Source: Verrucomicrobiota bacterium
Lineage (GTDB): Bacteria > Verrucomicrobiota > Verrucomicrobiia > Methylacidiphilales > Verrucolacustridaceae
Assembly (NCBI GenBank): GCA_010024525.1
Contig: RGGS01000094.1
Location: 1-5,910 of the forward strand
Direction: 5' to 3'
DNA length: 5,910 nt
Made by a program: the position numbers and the translations under genes. Within the stretch, counting starts at the first letter, position 1. Every line of letters starts with the position of its first letter. Shown here piece after piece: positions 1-5,695 of the stretch. The notes under the pieces are model-generated. The model saw only the letters and a list, made by a program, of their open reading frames with translations. It did not search any database and was not told where the DNA came from.

Positions 1-597
1 TCTTTCAATCAGGCGAACCAATTGATTCGCCTCCCTGGCATCAGGCCACCGGACGGGATTGGCCTCCACTTCTTTAGCCTCAACCCGGCCGGCCTCGATG
101 CGAGCCACCACACTGCCCACCTGACGGACAAAGGCCGTCACCGAGAGTCGGGGAACGAATTCGCCAAACATCTTTTTCGCGATCGACCCGCCGATGACCC
201 GGCCAATCGTTTCACGGGCCGACGTCCTGCCTCCGCCCTGCCAATTCCGGATGCCGTATTTGGCCTGATAGGTGTAATCGGCATGGCTGGGACGATACAA
301 ATTCTCCATTTCACGATAGGCCTCTGGGCGCGCATCCTGGTTTTTCACCCAAACAGAAATCGGAGTTCCCAGGGTCTTTCCTCCAAACACCCCGGATAGA
401 ATCTCACACCGATCCGCCTCTTTTCGGGGAGTCACAATTTTGCTTTGGCCCGGACGTCTCCGGTCCAAATCCGGCTGCAGATCCTTTTCGGCGAGCGGGA
501 CCTGGGGAGGACACCCATCGATTACGGCCCCCACCCCACCCCCGTGGGATTCGCCCCACGTGGTCACCCGATACAAATGCCCAAAGGTATTTCCCAT
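1..597 (-). CDS. aroC: Chorismate synthase, N-terminal part (cut by left edge)
   Basis: Chorismate synthase makes chorismate from 5-enolpyruvylshikimate-3-phosphate, the last common step of aromatic amino acid synthesis, in the cytoplasm with reduced FMN as cofactor. Reading leftwards from the ATG at 597-595 there are 199 open codons with no stop before the edge; the family is usually about 350-390 residues, so roughly half is visible. The protein begins MGNTFGHLYRVTTWGESHGG, the classic start. GESHG is at residues 15-19, the RRRPGQ block at 46-51, RPSHAD at 102-107, and GGGRTSARE, the flavin/substrate signature, at 121-129. All are intact, so the gene looks functional as far as it can be read. 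The start is fixed by homology; only a weak AGGG lies just upstream. It is divergent from aroK across 91 bases. The identification is firm; only the C-terminal half is unseen. Confidence 0.97.
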   Translation of the reverse strand, partial: MGNTFGHLYRVTTWGESHGGGVGAVIDGCPPQVPLAEKDLQPDLDRRRPGQSKIVTPRKEADRCEILSGVFGGKTLGTPISVWVKNQDARPEAYREMENLYRPSHADYTYQAKYGIRNWQGGGRTSARETIGRVIGGSIAKKMFGEFVPRLSVTAFVRQVGSVVARIEAGRVEAKEVEANPVRWPDAREANQLVRLIER

Positions 598-688
598 GAC
601 CCTATATTGCCCGAAAAACTCCTTTTACCCAAGCTCGGGAATATCCCCTGCCTAGCGTCAAACCCCGAAGCCTGCCAAACTGGGGGAG
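598..688. promoter_or_regulatory. Divergent aroC/aroK intergenic region
   Basis: This 91-base gap separates the starts of two shikimate-pathway genes and must hold the aroC promoter and probably the aroK promoter. Nothing matches a strong sigma-70 consensus. On the minus strand TTGGGT and CAATAT are 17 bases apart, with CAATAT ending 6 bases before the aroC ATG, but each matches the consensus at only three of six positions. A short imperfect dyad, GGGAATATCCC, lies at 637-647. That the region is regulatory is inferred from gene orientation; the individual elements are not reliable. Confidence 0.45.
682..688 (+). promoter_or_regulatory. GGGGGAG ribosome-binding-like sequence abutting the aroK start
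   Basis: A GGGGGAG run ends directly against the ATG at 689, closer than the usual 5-9 base spacing. The same ten bases, TGGGGGAGAT, occur at 3144-3153 before the epimerase gene, where the spacing is workable. The next in-frame start-like codon (TTG at 716) would remove the beta strand leading into the Walker A loop, so ATG 689 remains the best start despite the poor spacing. Confidence 0.35.
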
Positions 689-1207
689 ATGAGAAAACCC
701 GGTCATCTTTGGCTCTTGGGTCTGTCGGGCTCAGGGAAAAGCACCCTGGGTCCGGTTTTGGCCCGACAACTCAACCTCCCTTTTTACGACACGGATGAAT
801 TGGTCACCCGGAAAGCGCAACGCCCCATCCCCGAAATCTTTGCCATCGAGGGCGAGGCCGGTTTTCGCAAAAGGGAGACGGAGGCGATTGGCGAAATGGA
901 AAAACAAAGCCCCGCGGTGGTCGCATGTGGAGGGGGTGCGGTTTTGGAAGCCGGCAACCGGAGGGTCATGCAAAGAAACGGCACCCGAATCTACCTTCGT
1001 GTTCCGCTGAAAATTCTGGAGGAGAGGCTCAGACACAAAATGGACCGCCCCCTGCTGACCCAAGGCCCGCTACCAACCACTCTTGCCGACCAGCTTGCCC
1101 AACGGGAAATCTGGTATCAGGAGAGTGAAATCCAACTGGATATCGGTCAGGACTCCCCGGAACGAGTGGCCCAAAGGATTCTTGATAAGTTAAATGCCGA
1201 ATCCTGA
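689..1207 (+). CDS. aroK: Shikimate kinase
   Basis: Shikimate kinase phosphorylates shikimate at the 3-hydroxyl using ATP, the fifth step of the shikimate pathway, in the cytoplasm. The 172-residue product has the usual family length of about 170. The Walker A loop GLSGSGKS is at residues 11-18. The DTD motif (D34, D36) matches the Mg2+ and shikimate aspartates, and R60 in FRKRE matches the shikimate-binding arginine. The GGG substrate loop is at 81-83, the RPLL lid motif at 120-123, and R139 fits the late conserved arginine. All key residues are present, so it should be active. It is divergent from aroC and overlaps queG by 14 bases, suggesting co-transcription with queG. The start is set by homology, since the GGGGGAG run touches the ATG. 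The symbol aroK is used for the family; aroL-type enzymes cannot be told apart by these motifs. Confidence 0.95.
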   Translation: MRKPGHLWLLGLSGSGKSTLGPVLARQLNLPFYDTDELVTRKAQRPIPEIFAIEGEAGFRKRETEAIGEMEKQSPAVVACGGGAVLEAGNRRVMQRNGTRIYLRVPLKILEERLRHKMDRPLLTQGPLPTTLADQLAQREIWYQESEIQLDIGQDSPERVAQRILDKLNAES

Positions 1208-2228
1208 GGCCATGGACCGCTCCGCCCTGCTGAAAGAGACGGCCCGCGACCTGGGTTTTGATGCCATCGGAATCACCCGGGCAGAAACACCGCCCCAAGG
1301 TCGGCATCTGTCCGAATGGCTCAGGCTCTCCTACCACGGGGAGATGAAGTGGATGACCCAAGCCCCTTGGATTCGCATGGATCCAACCGCCTACGACAGC
1401 TCAGCCCGAACCATCTTGGTCGCCGGAATTTCCAGCCGTCAATCCTCCCCACCCCTTACCAGAGGACGAATTGCCGCCTATGCCCAAGGAGAAGACTATC
1501 ACGAGGTCCTTCGGGATCGTCTGGAAAGCCTCGCCCAAAAAACAATTGTGCTCTGGGGTGGAAAATATCGGATCACGGTCGACTCTTCACCGGTGATGGA
1601 AAAACCCGTTGCCGCCCTGGCCGGTCTTGGGTGGCAGGGCAAAAACACCCTCTTGATCCATACCGAGCATGGCCCCTGGCTGTTGTTGGGTTGTCTTCTG
1701 ACTGATCTCGAGATTCCTCCGGACTCCCCCACCAAGGATCATTGCGGTACCTGTACTCGTTGCTTGGATGCCTGCCCGACCCAAGCCTTCCCACAACCCT
1801 ATGTTTTGGACGCGCGCCGATGCTTGGCTTACCTCACCATCGAACATCCCGGCTCTATTCCCTTGGAGTTTCGCCCCCTTATCGGGGATCGAATCTTTGG
1901 TTGCGACGAGTGTCTCGAAGTCTGCCCTTGGAATCGCCACGCCCGGCAATCTCGGGAAATTCGATTGCAACCCGTCCCCCGCCCCGATCTCGCGGAAATG
2001 TTGTCCTGGGACGACGCCAGATTTCGGCGGGAGTTTCGCGGAACCCCCATTTTCCGGCTGAAACGGAATCGTTGGATTCGAAACCTTTGCGTCGTTCTGG
2101 GCAACGTGGGCACTTCCGGGGACTTACCGAGCCTGCGGAAAATCACAGAGGAGTCAGACCCCGTGATTCAGGAGCATGCGGCTTGGGCGATACAGCAAAT
2201 CGAAGCCAGAGAAAACGCAGGGGAGTGA
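1194..2228 (+). CDS. queG: Epoxyqueuosine reductase
   Basis: QueG reduces epoxyqueuosine to queuosine at the wobble base of GUN-anticodon tRNAs (Asp, Asn, His, Tyr), using cobalamin and two [4Fe-4S] clusters in the cytoplasm. The 344-residue length fits the HEAT-containing form. Visible features, in order: an N-terminal domain with LGFDAIGIT at 20-28, VDSSPVMEK at 129-137 containing D130, the likely general acid by analogy with Bacillus QueG, and GLGWQGKNT at 144-152 in the cobalamin-binding region. Then come two ferredoxin-like clusters, C184-x2-C187-x2-C190-x3-C194P and C237-x2-C240-x3-C244P, plus C210, making eight cysteines. A HEAT-like repeat, expected to help tRNA binding, fills about 288-338. 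The ATG at 1194 overlaps the aroK end; an in-frame ATG at 1212 lies just after the aroK stop and is an alternative. Neither has a well-placed ribosome-binding site. No separate promoter is seen, so it is probably co-transcribed with aroK. Confidence 0.95.
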   Translation: MPNPEAMDRSALLKETARDLGFDAIGITRAETPPQGRHLSEWLRLSYHGEMKWMTQAPWIRMDPTAYDSSARTILVAGISSRQSSPPLTRGRIAAYAQGEDYHEVLRDRLESLAQKTIVLWGGKYRITVDSSPVMEKPVAALAGLGWQGKNTLLIHTEHGPWLLLGCLLTDLEIPPDSPTKDHCGTCTRCLDACPTQAFPQPYVLDARRCLAYLTIEHPGSIPLEFRPLIGDRIFGCDECLEVCPWNRHARQSREIRLQPVPRPDLAEMLSWDDARFRREFRGTPIFRLKRNRWIRNLCVVLGNVGTSGDLPSLRKITEESDPVIQEHAAWAIQQIEARENAGE

Positions 2229-2274
2229 AGAAAAACCAGATCGGCGAAACGACGTCCGCCTACTTTTTCACTCC
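2222..2274. terminator. Nested inverted repeat at the convergent queG/lipoprotein ends
   Basis: GGAGTGAA at 2222-2229 is complementary to TTCACTCC at 2267-2274, and the pairing can extend through the A run at 2231-2235 and the T run at 2264-2268 with one bulged G. Inside lies a weak four-pair hairpin, GGCG (2243-2246) with CGCC (2257-2260). Read either way, the inner hairpin is followed by a T tract, as expected of a short bidirectional terminator between convergent genes. The queG stop lies inside the left arm, and the lipoprotein stop at 2260-2262 is beside the inner stem. The inner stem is weak, so the terminator call is tentative. Confidence 0.35.
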
Positions 2275-3075
2275 GGGCAGCAGGGTCTTCAATTCATCGG
2301 TTTTGATTTTTTTATCCTCTTCCGGGATGGGTTGCGCCTGTTCCCCGCTTAAATAGCCTTTTTCCACCAAGGAATCAGCAAAAGTCGCATTGGCATCCGG
2401 AGGATAGATGCGATAAGCCGACCCAACATACTCCATGCCCCCTGCCTTATCCTGCTTGGCAAATGCTTCGGCTGCTTTGGCAAAATAGTAAAGGGGACTG
2501 TTGGGGTTGGGCTCCAAATGCGAAAGAAATTCGTTGGCCTTCGCCTGATTTCCCCCAAGCAGGTCGCAGAGGTAAATCTTGTATAAGCCCAGGTCGTTCT
2601 TGGGTTGGCTGTTGACGAATATCTGAAAACGTTCCCGGGCCTCCGTGTATTTGTTGTTCAAAAACAGGACTTCCCCGAGGTTGAATTGGGCCATGGGCAT
2701 GTCCGGTTGCAGTCGGAGGGAATCACGGAAGGCCGCCTCCGCCTTCACCCAATCCCTTTGGCGGGTGTAAATGGCTCCACGCAGATTGGCATTGTTGGCC
2801 TGATTGGGTTTGGCCTGATCGGCAACATCCAAATACTTGATCGCCCCCTCCAAATCATTCCTCGAGAAGGCTTGGGCCGAGCGCACGTACGCCACCTTGT
2901 ATTTTTCCTCCGGATCTTCCGACGAGGACGAAGCCCCAGGGACACCCTCCTTACTCTCTTTCTTTTCCTCCGAGCCAGAACTGGGGCTGGCGCTCCCCCC
3001 TTTTTTTCCACAACCCGCCAAACCCAGTCCCGAGACAAATCCCACCAGCAAGAGCCAATACCGTAAGTCTCTCAT
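2260..3075 (-). CDS. TPR-repeat lipoprotein of unknown function
   Basis: This 271-residue protein is probably exported and anchored by a lipid in an outer membrane, with its body in the periplasm. The N-terminus MRDLRY is followed by a hydrophobic stretch (about 7-20) and the lipobox LAGC with C22 as the lipidated cysteine; glycine at +2 favours the outer membrane. A Ser/Glu/Lys-rich linker spans about 24-58. Three tetratricopeptide repeats follow at about 59-91, 93-126 and 127-160, with degenerate repeats to about 225 and a charged tail. TPR proteins usually bind other proteins; no catalytic motif is seen, so the partner is unknown. The frame stays open upstream to 3864, but that extension runs antisense through the epimerase gene, and the signal peptide fixes the start at 3075. 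No good ribosome-binding site is seen. It is divergent from the epimerase and converges on queG. Confidence 0.88.
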   Translation of the reverse strand: MRDLRYWLLLVGFVSGLGLAGCGKKGGSASPSSGSEEKKESKEGVPGASSSSEDPEEKYKVAYVRSAQAFSRNDLEGAIKYLDVADQAKPNQANNANLRGAIYTRQRDWVKAEAAFRDSLRLQPDMPMAQFNLGEVLFLNNKYTEARERFQIFVNSQPKNDLGLYKIYLCDLLGGNQAKANEFLSHLEPNPNSPLYYFAKAAEAFAKQDKAGGMEYVGSAYRIYPPDANATFADSLVEKGYLSGEQAQPIPEEDKKIKTDELKTLLPGVKK

Positions 3076-3162
3076 CGGTTGATTTTGCCCAATCCAACCC
3101 GCCTCCTCAACTCTATTTACCAGCCTTTTCAAGCCACGCCATTTGGGGGAGATTGACCCTGC
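3076..3162. promoter_or_regulatory. Divergent lipoprotein/epimerase intergenic region
   Basis: These 87 bases separate two genes that point away from each other, so promoters for both are expected here. I found no -35/-10 pair with acceptable spacing on either strand. TTGCCC near 3085 and TATTTA near 3114 lie about 23 bases apart, which is too far. The only clear signal is the GGGGGAG ribosome-binding site of the epimerase gene. Confidence 0.35.
3145..3151 (+). promoter_or_regulatory. Ribosome-binding site of the epimerase gene
   Basis: GGGGGAG, containing the GGAG core, lies 11 bases before the ATG at 3163. It is the most convincing Shine-Dalgarno sequence in the window and supports that start. 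Most other genes here have none. Confidence 0.6.
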
Positions 3163-4056
3163 ATGAAATTTCTCGTCACAGGAGGAGCGGGTTTTATCGG
3201 GAGTCATCTGGTTCGACGACTTGCCCCCCTGGGAGAAGTCACGGTTCTGGATAATCTGACCACCGGCCGAAAGAGCAATCTTCAAAGCACTCCCTGTCGC
3301 CTGATCCAAGGATCGATTCTTGAAACGGAGAAATGGGACCAAGCCATGCATGGAGTGACCCATGTCTTTCATCTGGCCGCCATGGTCAGTGTTCCTGAGT
3401 CCGTGCAAAAACCCGATCTTTGCCGGCAAATCAACGTGGCGGGAACTCAATTGGTTCTGGAAGCTGCGGCCCGTGCCGGCGTCACCCGCGTGGTTCTGGC
3501 CAGCTCCTGCGCCGTCTATGGCAACGATCCGACGATGCCCAAACGGGAAGACCTCCCGACCACCCCTCTCAGCCCCTACGCCGAATCCAAATGGGAGGGA
3601 GAAAAACTTTGCTCCTCGGCCCCTTTGTCCGCTGTCGCCCTCCGGTTTTTTAACGTGTACGGACCTCGGCAGGATCCCCAAGGTCCGTACGCCGCGGCTG
3701 TTCCCAAGCTTCTCCAAGCCGCCTTGGCAGGCTCCGCCCTTCCGATCCACGGGGATGGCCGACAAACGCGGGATTTCGTTTATGTCGAGGACGTCGCCGC
3801 GGCTTTGACTCACGTGGCGACCCATTCCCCCTGCCACGGGGTCTACAATGTCGCCTCCGGGCACTCGGTTTCTATTCTAGAACTCGCCCAAACCATTCTC
3901 TCCGTGACCGGATCCAAATCCCCGATCGAGCATCTGCCAGCCCGCGAGGCGGATATTCGATATTCCTCCGCCTCGATCGAACGCCTTCAGGCCACAGGCT
4001 GGATGCCCCGCTTTCCGCTGGCCTCCGGCTTAAAAAAAACGATCGCTGCTTCGTAA
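3163..4056 (+). CDS. NAD-dependent epimerase/dehydratase, UDP-glucose 4-epimerase-like
   Basis: This is an extended short-chain dehydrogenase that probably interconverts or modifies a nucleotide sugar for lipopolysaccharide, exopolysaccharide or galactose metabolism in the cytoplasm. The Rossmann loop GGAGFIGSH is at residues 7-15. D30 at the end of the second strand suggests NAD rather than NADP. HLAA is at 70-73, SSCAVYG at 114-120, and the catalytic YAESK (Y139, K143) follows, with FFNVYGPRQ at 162-170 in the substrate-side region. At 297 residues it is a little shorter than typical GalE (about 320-340), and these motifs do not fix the substrate. UDP-glucose 4-epimerase, a UDP-N-acetylglucosamine 4-epimerase (WbpP type) or a UDP-glucuronate enzyme are all possible. 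No glycosyltransferase or other sugar gene adjoins it, so context does not settle the role. The start is supported by the GGGGGAG site upstream. Confidence 0.9.
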   Translation: MKFLVTGGAGFIGSHLVRRLAPLGEVTVLDNLTTGRKSNLQSTPCRLIQGSILETEKWDQAMHGVTHVFHLAAMVSVPESVQKPDLCRQINVAGTQLVLEAAARAGVTRVVLASSCAVYGNDPTMPKREDLPTTPLSPYAESKWEGEKLCSSAPLSAVALRFFNVYGPRQDPQGPYAAAVPKLLQAALAGSALPIHGDGRQTRDFVYVEDVAAALTHVATHSPCHGVYNVASGHSVSILELAQTILSVTGSKSPIEHLPAREADIRYSSASIERLQATGWMPRFPLASGLKKTIAAS

Positions 4057-4117
4057 GGTCGACAGCCCTCATCCGACTTTCCCGCCCACCAAACCTTCGC
4101 ATCATGGAAGAATTCCA

Positions 4118-4202
4118 GCCCGGGTGGTGGAATGGCAGACACAAGGGACTTAAAATCCCTTGGGGAGAAATCCCCGTGCGGGTTCGACCCCCGCCCCGGG
4201 CA
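4118..4202 (+). tRNA. trnL: tRNA-Leu (anticodon UAA)
   Basis: All arms of a class II tRNA can be folded. The acceptor stem is GCCCGGG (4118-4124) with CCCGGGC (4195-4201) and discriminator A4202. The D stem is 4127-4129 with 4140-4142. The anticodon stem AGGGA/TCCCT (4144-4148, 4156-4160) carries loop CTTAAAA with anticodon TAA at 4151-4153. The long variable arm pairs GGGGA (4162-4166) with TCCCC (4171-4175). The T arm GCGGG/CCCGC encloses TTCGACC (4178-4194). The long variable arm and discriminator A fit leucine; it reads UUA and, by wobble, UUG. The 3' CCA is not encoded, so it must be added afterwards. No promoter in front of it was clear. Confidence 0.97.
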
Positions 4203-4221
4203 CTTGGCTCGGCAGCAGCCT

Positions 4222-4244
4222 ATGGGGTGTTGGCCACAGCCCAT
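4222..4244 (+). terminator. Hairpin downstream of tRNA-Leu, possible terminator or processing signal
   Basis: ATGGG (4222-4226) pairs with CCCAT (4240-4244); after one symmetric G-G mismatch, TGT pairs with ACA around a five-base TGGCC loop. It begins 19 bases after the end of the tRNA and could stop tRNA transcription or mark the 3' precursor. It lacks a proper T tract (TCCTCT follows), so intrinsic termination is uncertain. Confidence 0.35.
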
Positions 4245-4250
4245 TCCTCT

Positions 4251-4290
4251 AGCCTGCAGCCTGAAGCCTCCTAAGGATTGCCCAAAGCCT
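4251..4290 (+). repeat. Phased AGCCT direct repeats upstream of the ferredoxin gene
   Basis: AGCCT occurs at 4251, 4258 and 4265 as three tandem seven-base units (AGCCTNN), and again at 4286, exactly three further units on. A fifth copy at 4217 is out of phase. CCTAAGG, a short dyad, sits at 4270-4276 between the copies. The block lies between the tRNA and the ferredoxin start, just ahead of a TATATT element. It may be a regulator-binding array or a chance short repeat. Confidence 0.5.
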
Positions 4291-4297
4291 GAAATTC

Positions 4298-4303
4298 TAT
4301 ATT
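4298..4303 (+). promoter_or_regulatory. Possible -10 element of the ferredoxin operon
   Basis: TATATT is the best -10-like hexamer in the gap before the ferredoxin gene. It ends 10 bases before the ATG at 4314, so transcription would begin only a few bases before, or at, the start codon. The nearest TTG-type -35 (TTGCCC, 4278-4283) is 14 bases away, shorter than the usual 16-18, so a factor-assisted promoter or a chance match are both possible. Confidence 0.3.
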
Positions 4304-4313
4304 CTCCCACGAA

Positions 4314-4547
4314 ATGGCTGACAAAACCCGCATCCTCAAAGAAAACGTGCCTGGGAAATGGTACGTGGATGATAGCTGCACCCCCTGCCATGTCTGCCTG
4401 GAGGAGGCTCCCAAGCTTCTCAAGTACAACGAGGATCAGACCTACGTTTATTTTTTCAAGCAGCCCGAGACCCCGGAAGAACTCGATGCCGCCCAGCGTG
4501 CTCTCGACATCTGCCCGACTGGATCGATCGGAAGCGATAACGCCTAA
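4314..4547 (+). CDS. Single-cluster [4Fe-4S] ferredoxin
   Basis: This 77-residue soluble protein is a small electron carrier. C22-x2-C25-x2-C28 together with C67 followed by P68 (DICPTGSIG) gives the four ligands of one [4Fe-4S] cluster, the pattern of monocluster ferredoxins. The 38-residue spacing between C28 and C67 and the absence of a second CxxCxxC motif rule out the 2[4Fe-4S] type. The YVDDSC and CPTGSI surroundings are typical. It lies six bases before the reductase gene and is almost certainly co-transcribed with it, so that reductase is the likely electron source; the acceptor is unknown. No Shine-Dalgarno sequence precedes the ATG, and the near TATATT element allows a leaderless message. 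The family is clear, the partner is inferred. Confidence 0.93.
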   Translation: MADKTRILKENVPGKWYVDDSCTPCHVCLEEAPKLLKYNEDQTYVYFFKQPETPEELDAAQRALDICPTGSIGSDNA

Positions 4548-4553
4548 TTTCCC

Positions 4554-5690
4554 ATGTCCGAACCCGCCGTTGCCGCCAAGCCAGCTGTCTCTCCTTACAA
4601 TCGGAACCAGCCCTATTCCGCAAAACTAAAGGAAAACAGGGGGCTCAACCAAAAGGGATCCTCCAAGGATACCCGACATATTTCGATCGAACTGGGCTCC
4701 CACGGCCCCACGTACGTTTGCGGTGATTCGCTGGGAGTCCTCCCACGCAATCCCGATGGGCTTGTGCAGGAGTTCCTCGAAAAACTTGGCCTCGCCGGTG
4801 ACGCCAGCCTGAAAGAGACCGTCGCCTCCACCCTCATCCTCAACCGTGCGGGCAAGAAATTCGTCAAGGCCGTCGCGGAGAAAGCTCACGGCCCGGCCCG
4901 GGACAAGTTGCAATCCATTTGTGCCGATGAAAAGAAACTCGACGAATACGTCTTTGATCGGGATGTCGTGGACGTGCTCTTGGACGCCCCAGGGACCAAG
5001 TTCGACCCGGCGGAAATACCCAACCTCCTCAATAAAATCGCACCCCGCCTCTACTCCATCGCCTCCTCGCCCGATCATGAGGCTGGCCATGTCCACCTCA
5101 CCGTAGCCGTGGTTCAATACACCACCCATGGTCGCCCCAAACAGGGATTGGCCTCCGGTTATCTGGCCCGGTTGGCCGCCCAAAACTCCGTTCCCGTCTA
5201 CGTTCAGCCCACGCGCCACTTCCACCTCCCGCCGCCGGACCGTGACATCATCATGGTTGGGCCGGGCACCGGGATAGCCCCCTTTCGCGCTTTCCTGCAG
5301 CATCGGCAGAAACACGGGCACTCCGGCCGAAACTGGCTGTTTTTTGGGGATCAGCACGCCGCCACGGACTTTCTTTACGGAGACGAATTCAACGCCGCCC
5401 AAAAAACAGGCCGGCTCCACAAGCTATCCACCGCCTTCTCCCGGGATCAGGCCGCAAAAATATATGTGCAGCACCGCATGCAGGAGGAAGGAGCCGAGTT
5501 ATGGAAGTGGCTGGAGAAGGGAGCCTATTTTTACGTCTGCGGGGACGCCAAACGCATGGCTAAGGACGTTCACGCTGCCTTGGTGGAGATCGCGGCCCGG
5601 CATGGGGGCAAAACCCCCGAACAGGCTGAGGAATACGTCTCCGTCACACTCGCGAAAACCGAAAAGCGATATCTCAAGGACGTTTACTAA
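4554..5690 (+). CDS. CysJ-like NADPH/FAD reductase lacking the FMN domain
   Basis: This 378-residue flavoprotein matches the FAD/NADPH half of sulfite reductase alpha subunit (CysJ) and cytochrome P450 reductase. It has no flavodoxin-like FMN domain; residues 1 to about 38 are a Pro/Ala/Lys-rich tail. RLYSIASS (165-172) binds the FAD phosphates, GLASGYL (198-204) is the second FAD motif, and GPGTGIAPFR (236-245) starts the NADP-binding domain. SR at 296-297 with K302, Y304 and Q306 matches the residues that read the NADPH 2'-phosphate. YVCGDAKRM (327-335) holds the catalytic-type C329, and the protein ends KRYLKDVY as CysJ does, with the last Tyr stacking on FAD. Family databases may label it sulfite reductase alpha subunit, but CysJ is about 600 residues. 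With the ferredoxin gene six bases upstream, the simplest role is NADPH:ferredoxin electron transfer. No sulfite reductase hemoprotein gene is in the window. Confidence 0.93.
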   Translation: MSEPAVAAKPAVSPYNRNQPYSAKLKENRGLNQKGSSKDTRHISIELGSHGPTYVCGDSLGVLPRNPDGLVQEFLEKLGLAGDASLKETVASTLILNRAGKKFVKAVAEKAHGPARDKLQSICADEKKLDEYVFDRDVVDVLLDAPGTKFDPAEIPNLLNKIAPRLYSIASSPDHEAGHVHLTVAVVQYTTHGRPKQGLASGYLARLAAQNSVPVYVQPTRHFHLPPPDRDIIMVGPGTGIAPFRAFLQHRQKHGHSGRNWLFFGDQHAATDFLYGDEFNAAQKTGRLHKLSTAFSRDQAAKIYVQHRMQEEGAELWKWLEKGAYFYVCGDAKRMAKDVHAALVEIAARHGGKTPEQAEEYVSVTLAKTEKRYLKDVY

Positions 5691-5695
5691 TCTCC

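Noticed and set aside
22..399. A plus-strand open frame across the left end
   Set aside because: It is antisense to chorismate synthase, whose translation matches the family motifs without a break.
637..647. GGGAATATCCC as a defined operator
   Set aside because: Four-base arms with an imperfect centre occur often by chance; no regulator can be named, so it is mentioned only as a weak possibility.
598..688. A riboswitch or leader peptide controlling aroK or aroC
   Set aside because: The 91-base gap is too short for most riboswitch classes, and I see no small frame rich in Trp, Phe or Tyr codons with a following terminator.
1140..1215. A cobalamin or preQ1 riboswitch before queG
   Set aside because: queG overlaps aroK, leaving no untranslated leader, and no riboswitch-like consensus was seen.
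3076..3864. Open frame continuing 263 codons upstream of the lipoprotein start on the minus strand
   Set aside because: It runs antisense through most of the epimerase gene and has no recognisable domain, while the signal peptide and lipobox begin at the ATG at 3075. It is a by-product of codon bias in a GC-rich gene.
4118..4202. tRNA-Leu as a phage or island attachment site
   Set aside because: No integrase gene, no direct repeat of the tRNA 3' end elsewhere in the window and no change in composition were seen.
4626..5420. A 264-codon minus-strand open frame inside the reductase gene
   Set aside because: The plus strand here encodes a protein with all diflavin-reductase motifs; the antisense translation shows no family features and no start signal.
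4554..5690. A truncated or broken full-length CysJ gene
   Set aside because: The upstream DNA encodes a complete ferredoxin and not FMN-domain remnants. The reductase has its own start and all its motifs, so it looks like a naturally short form.
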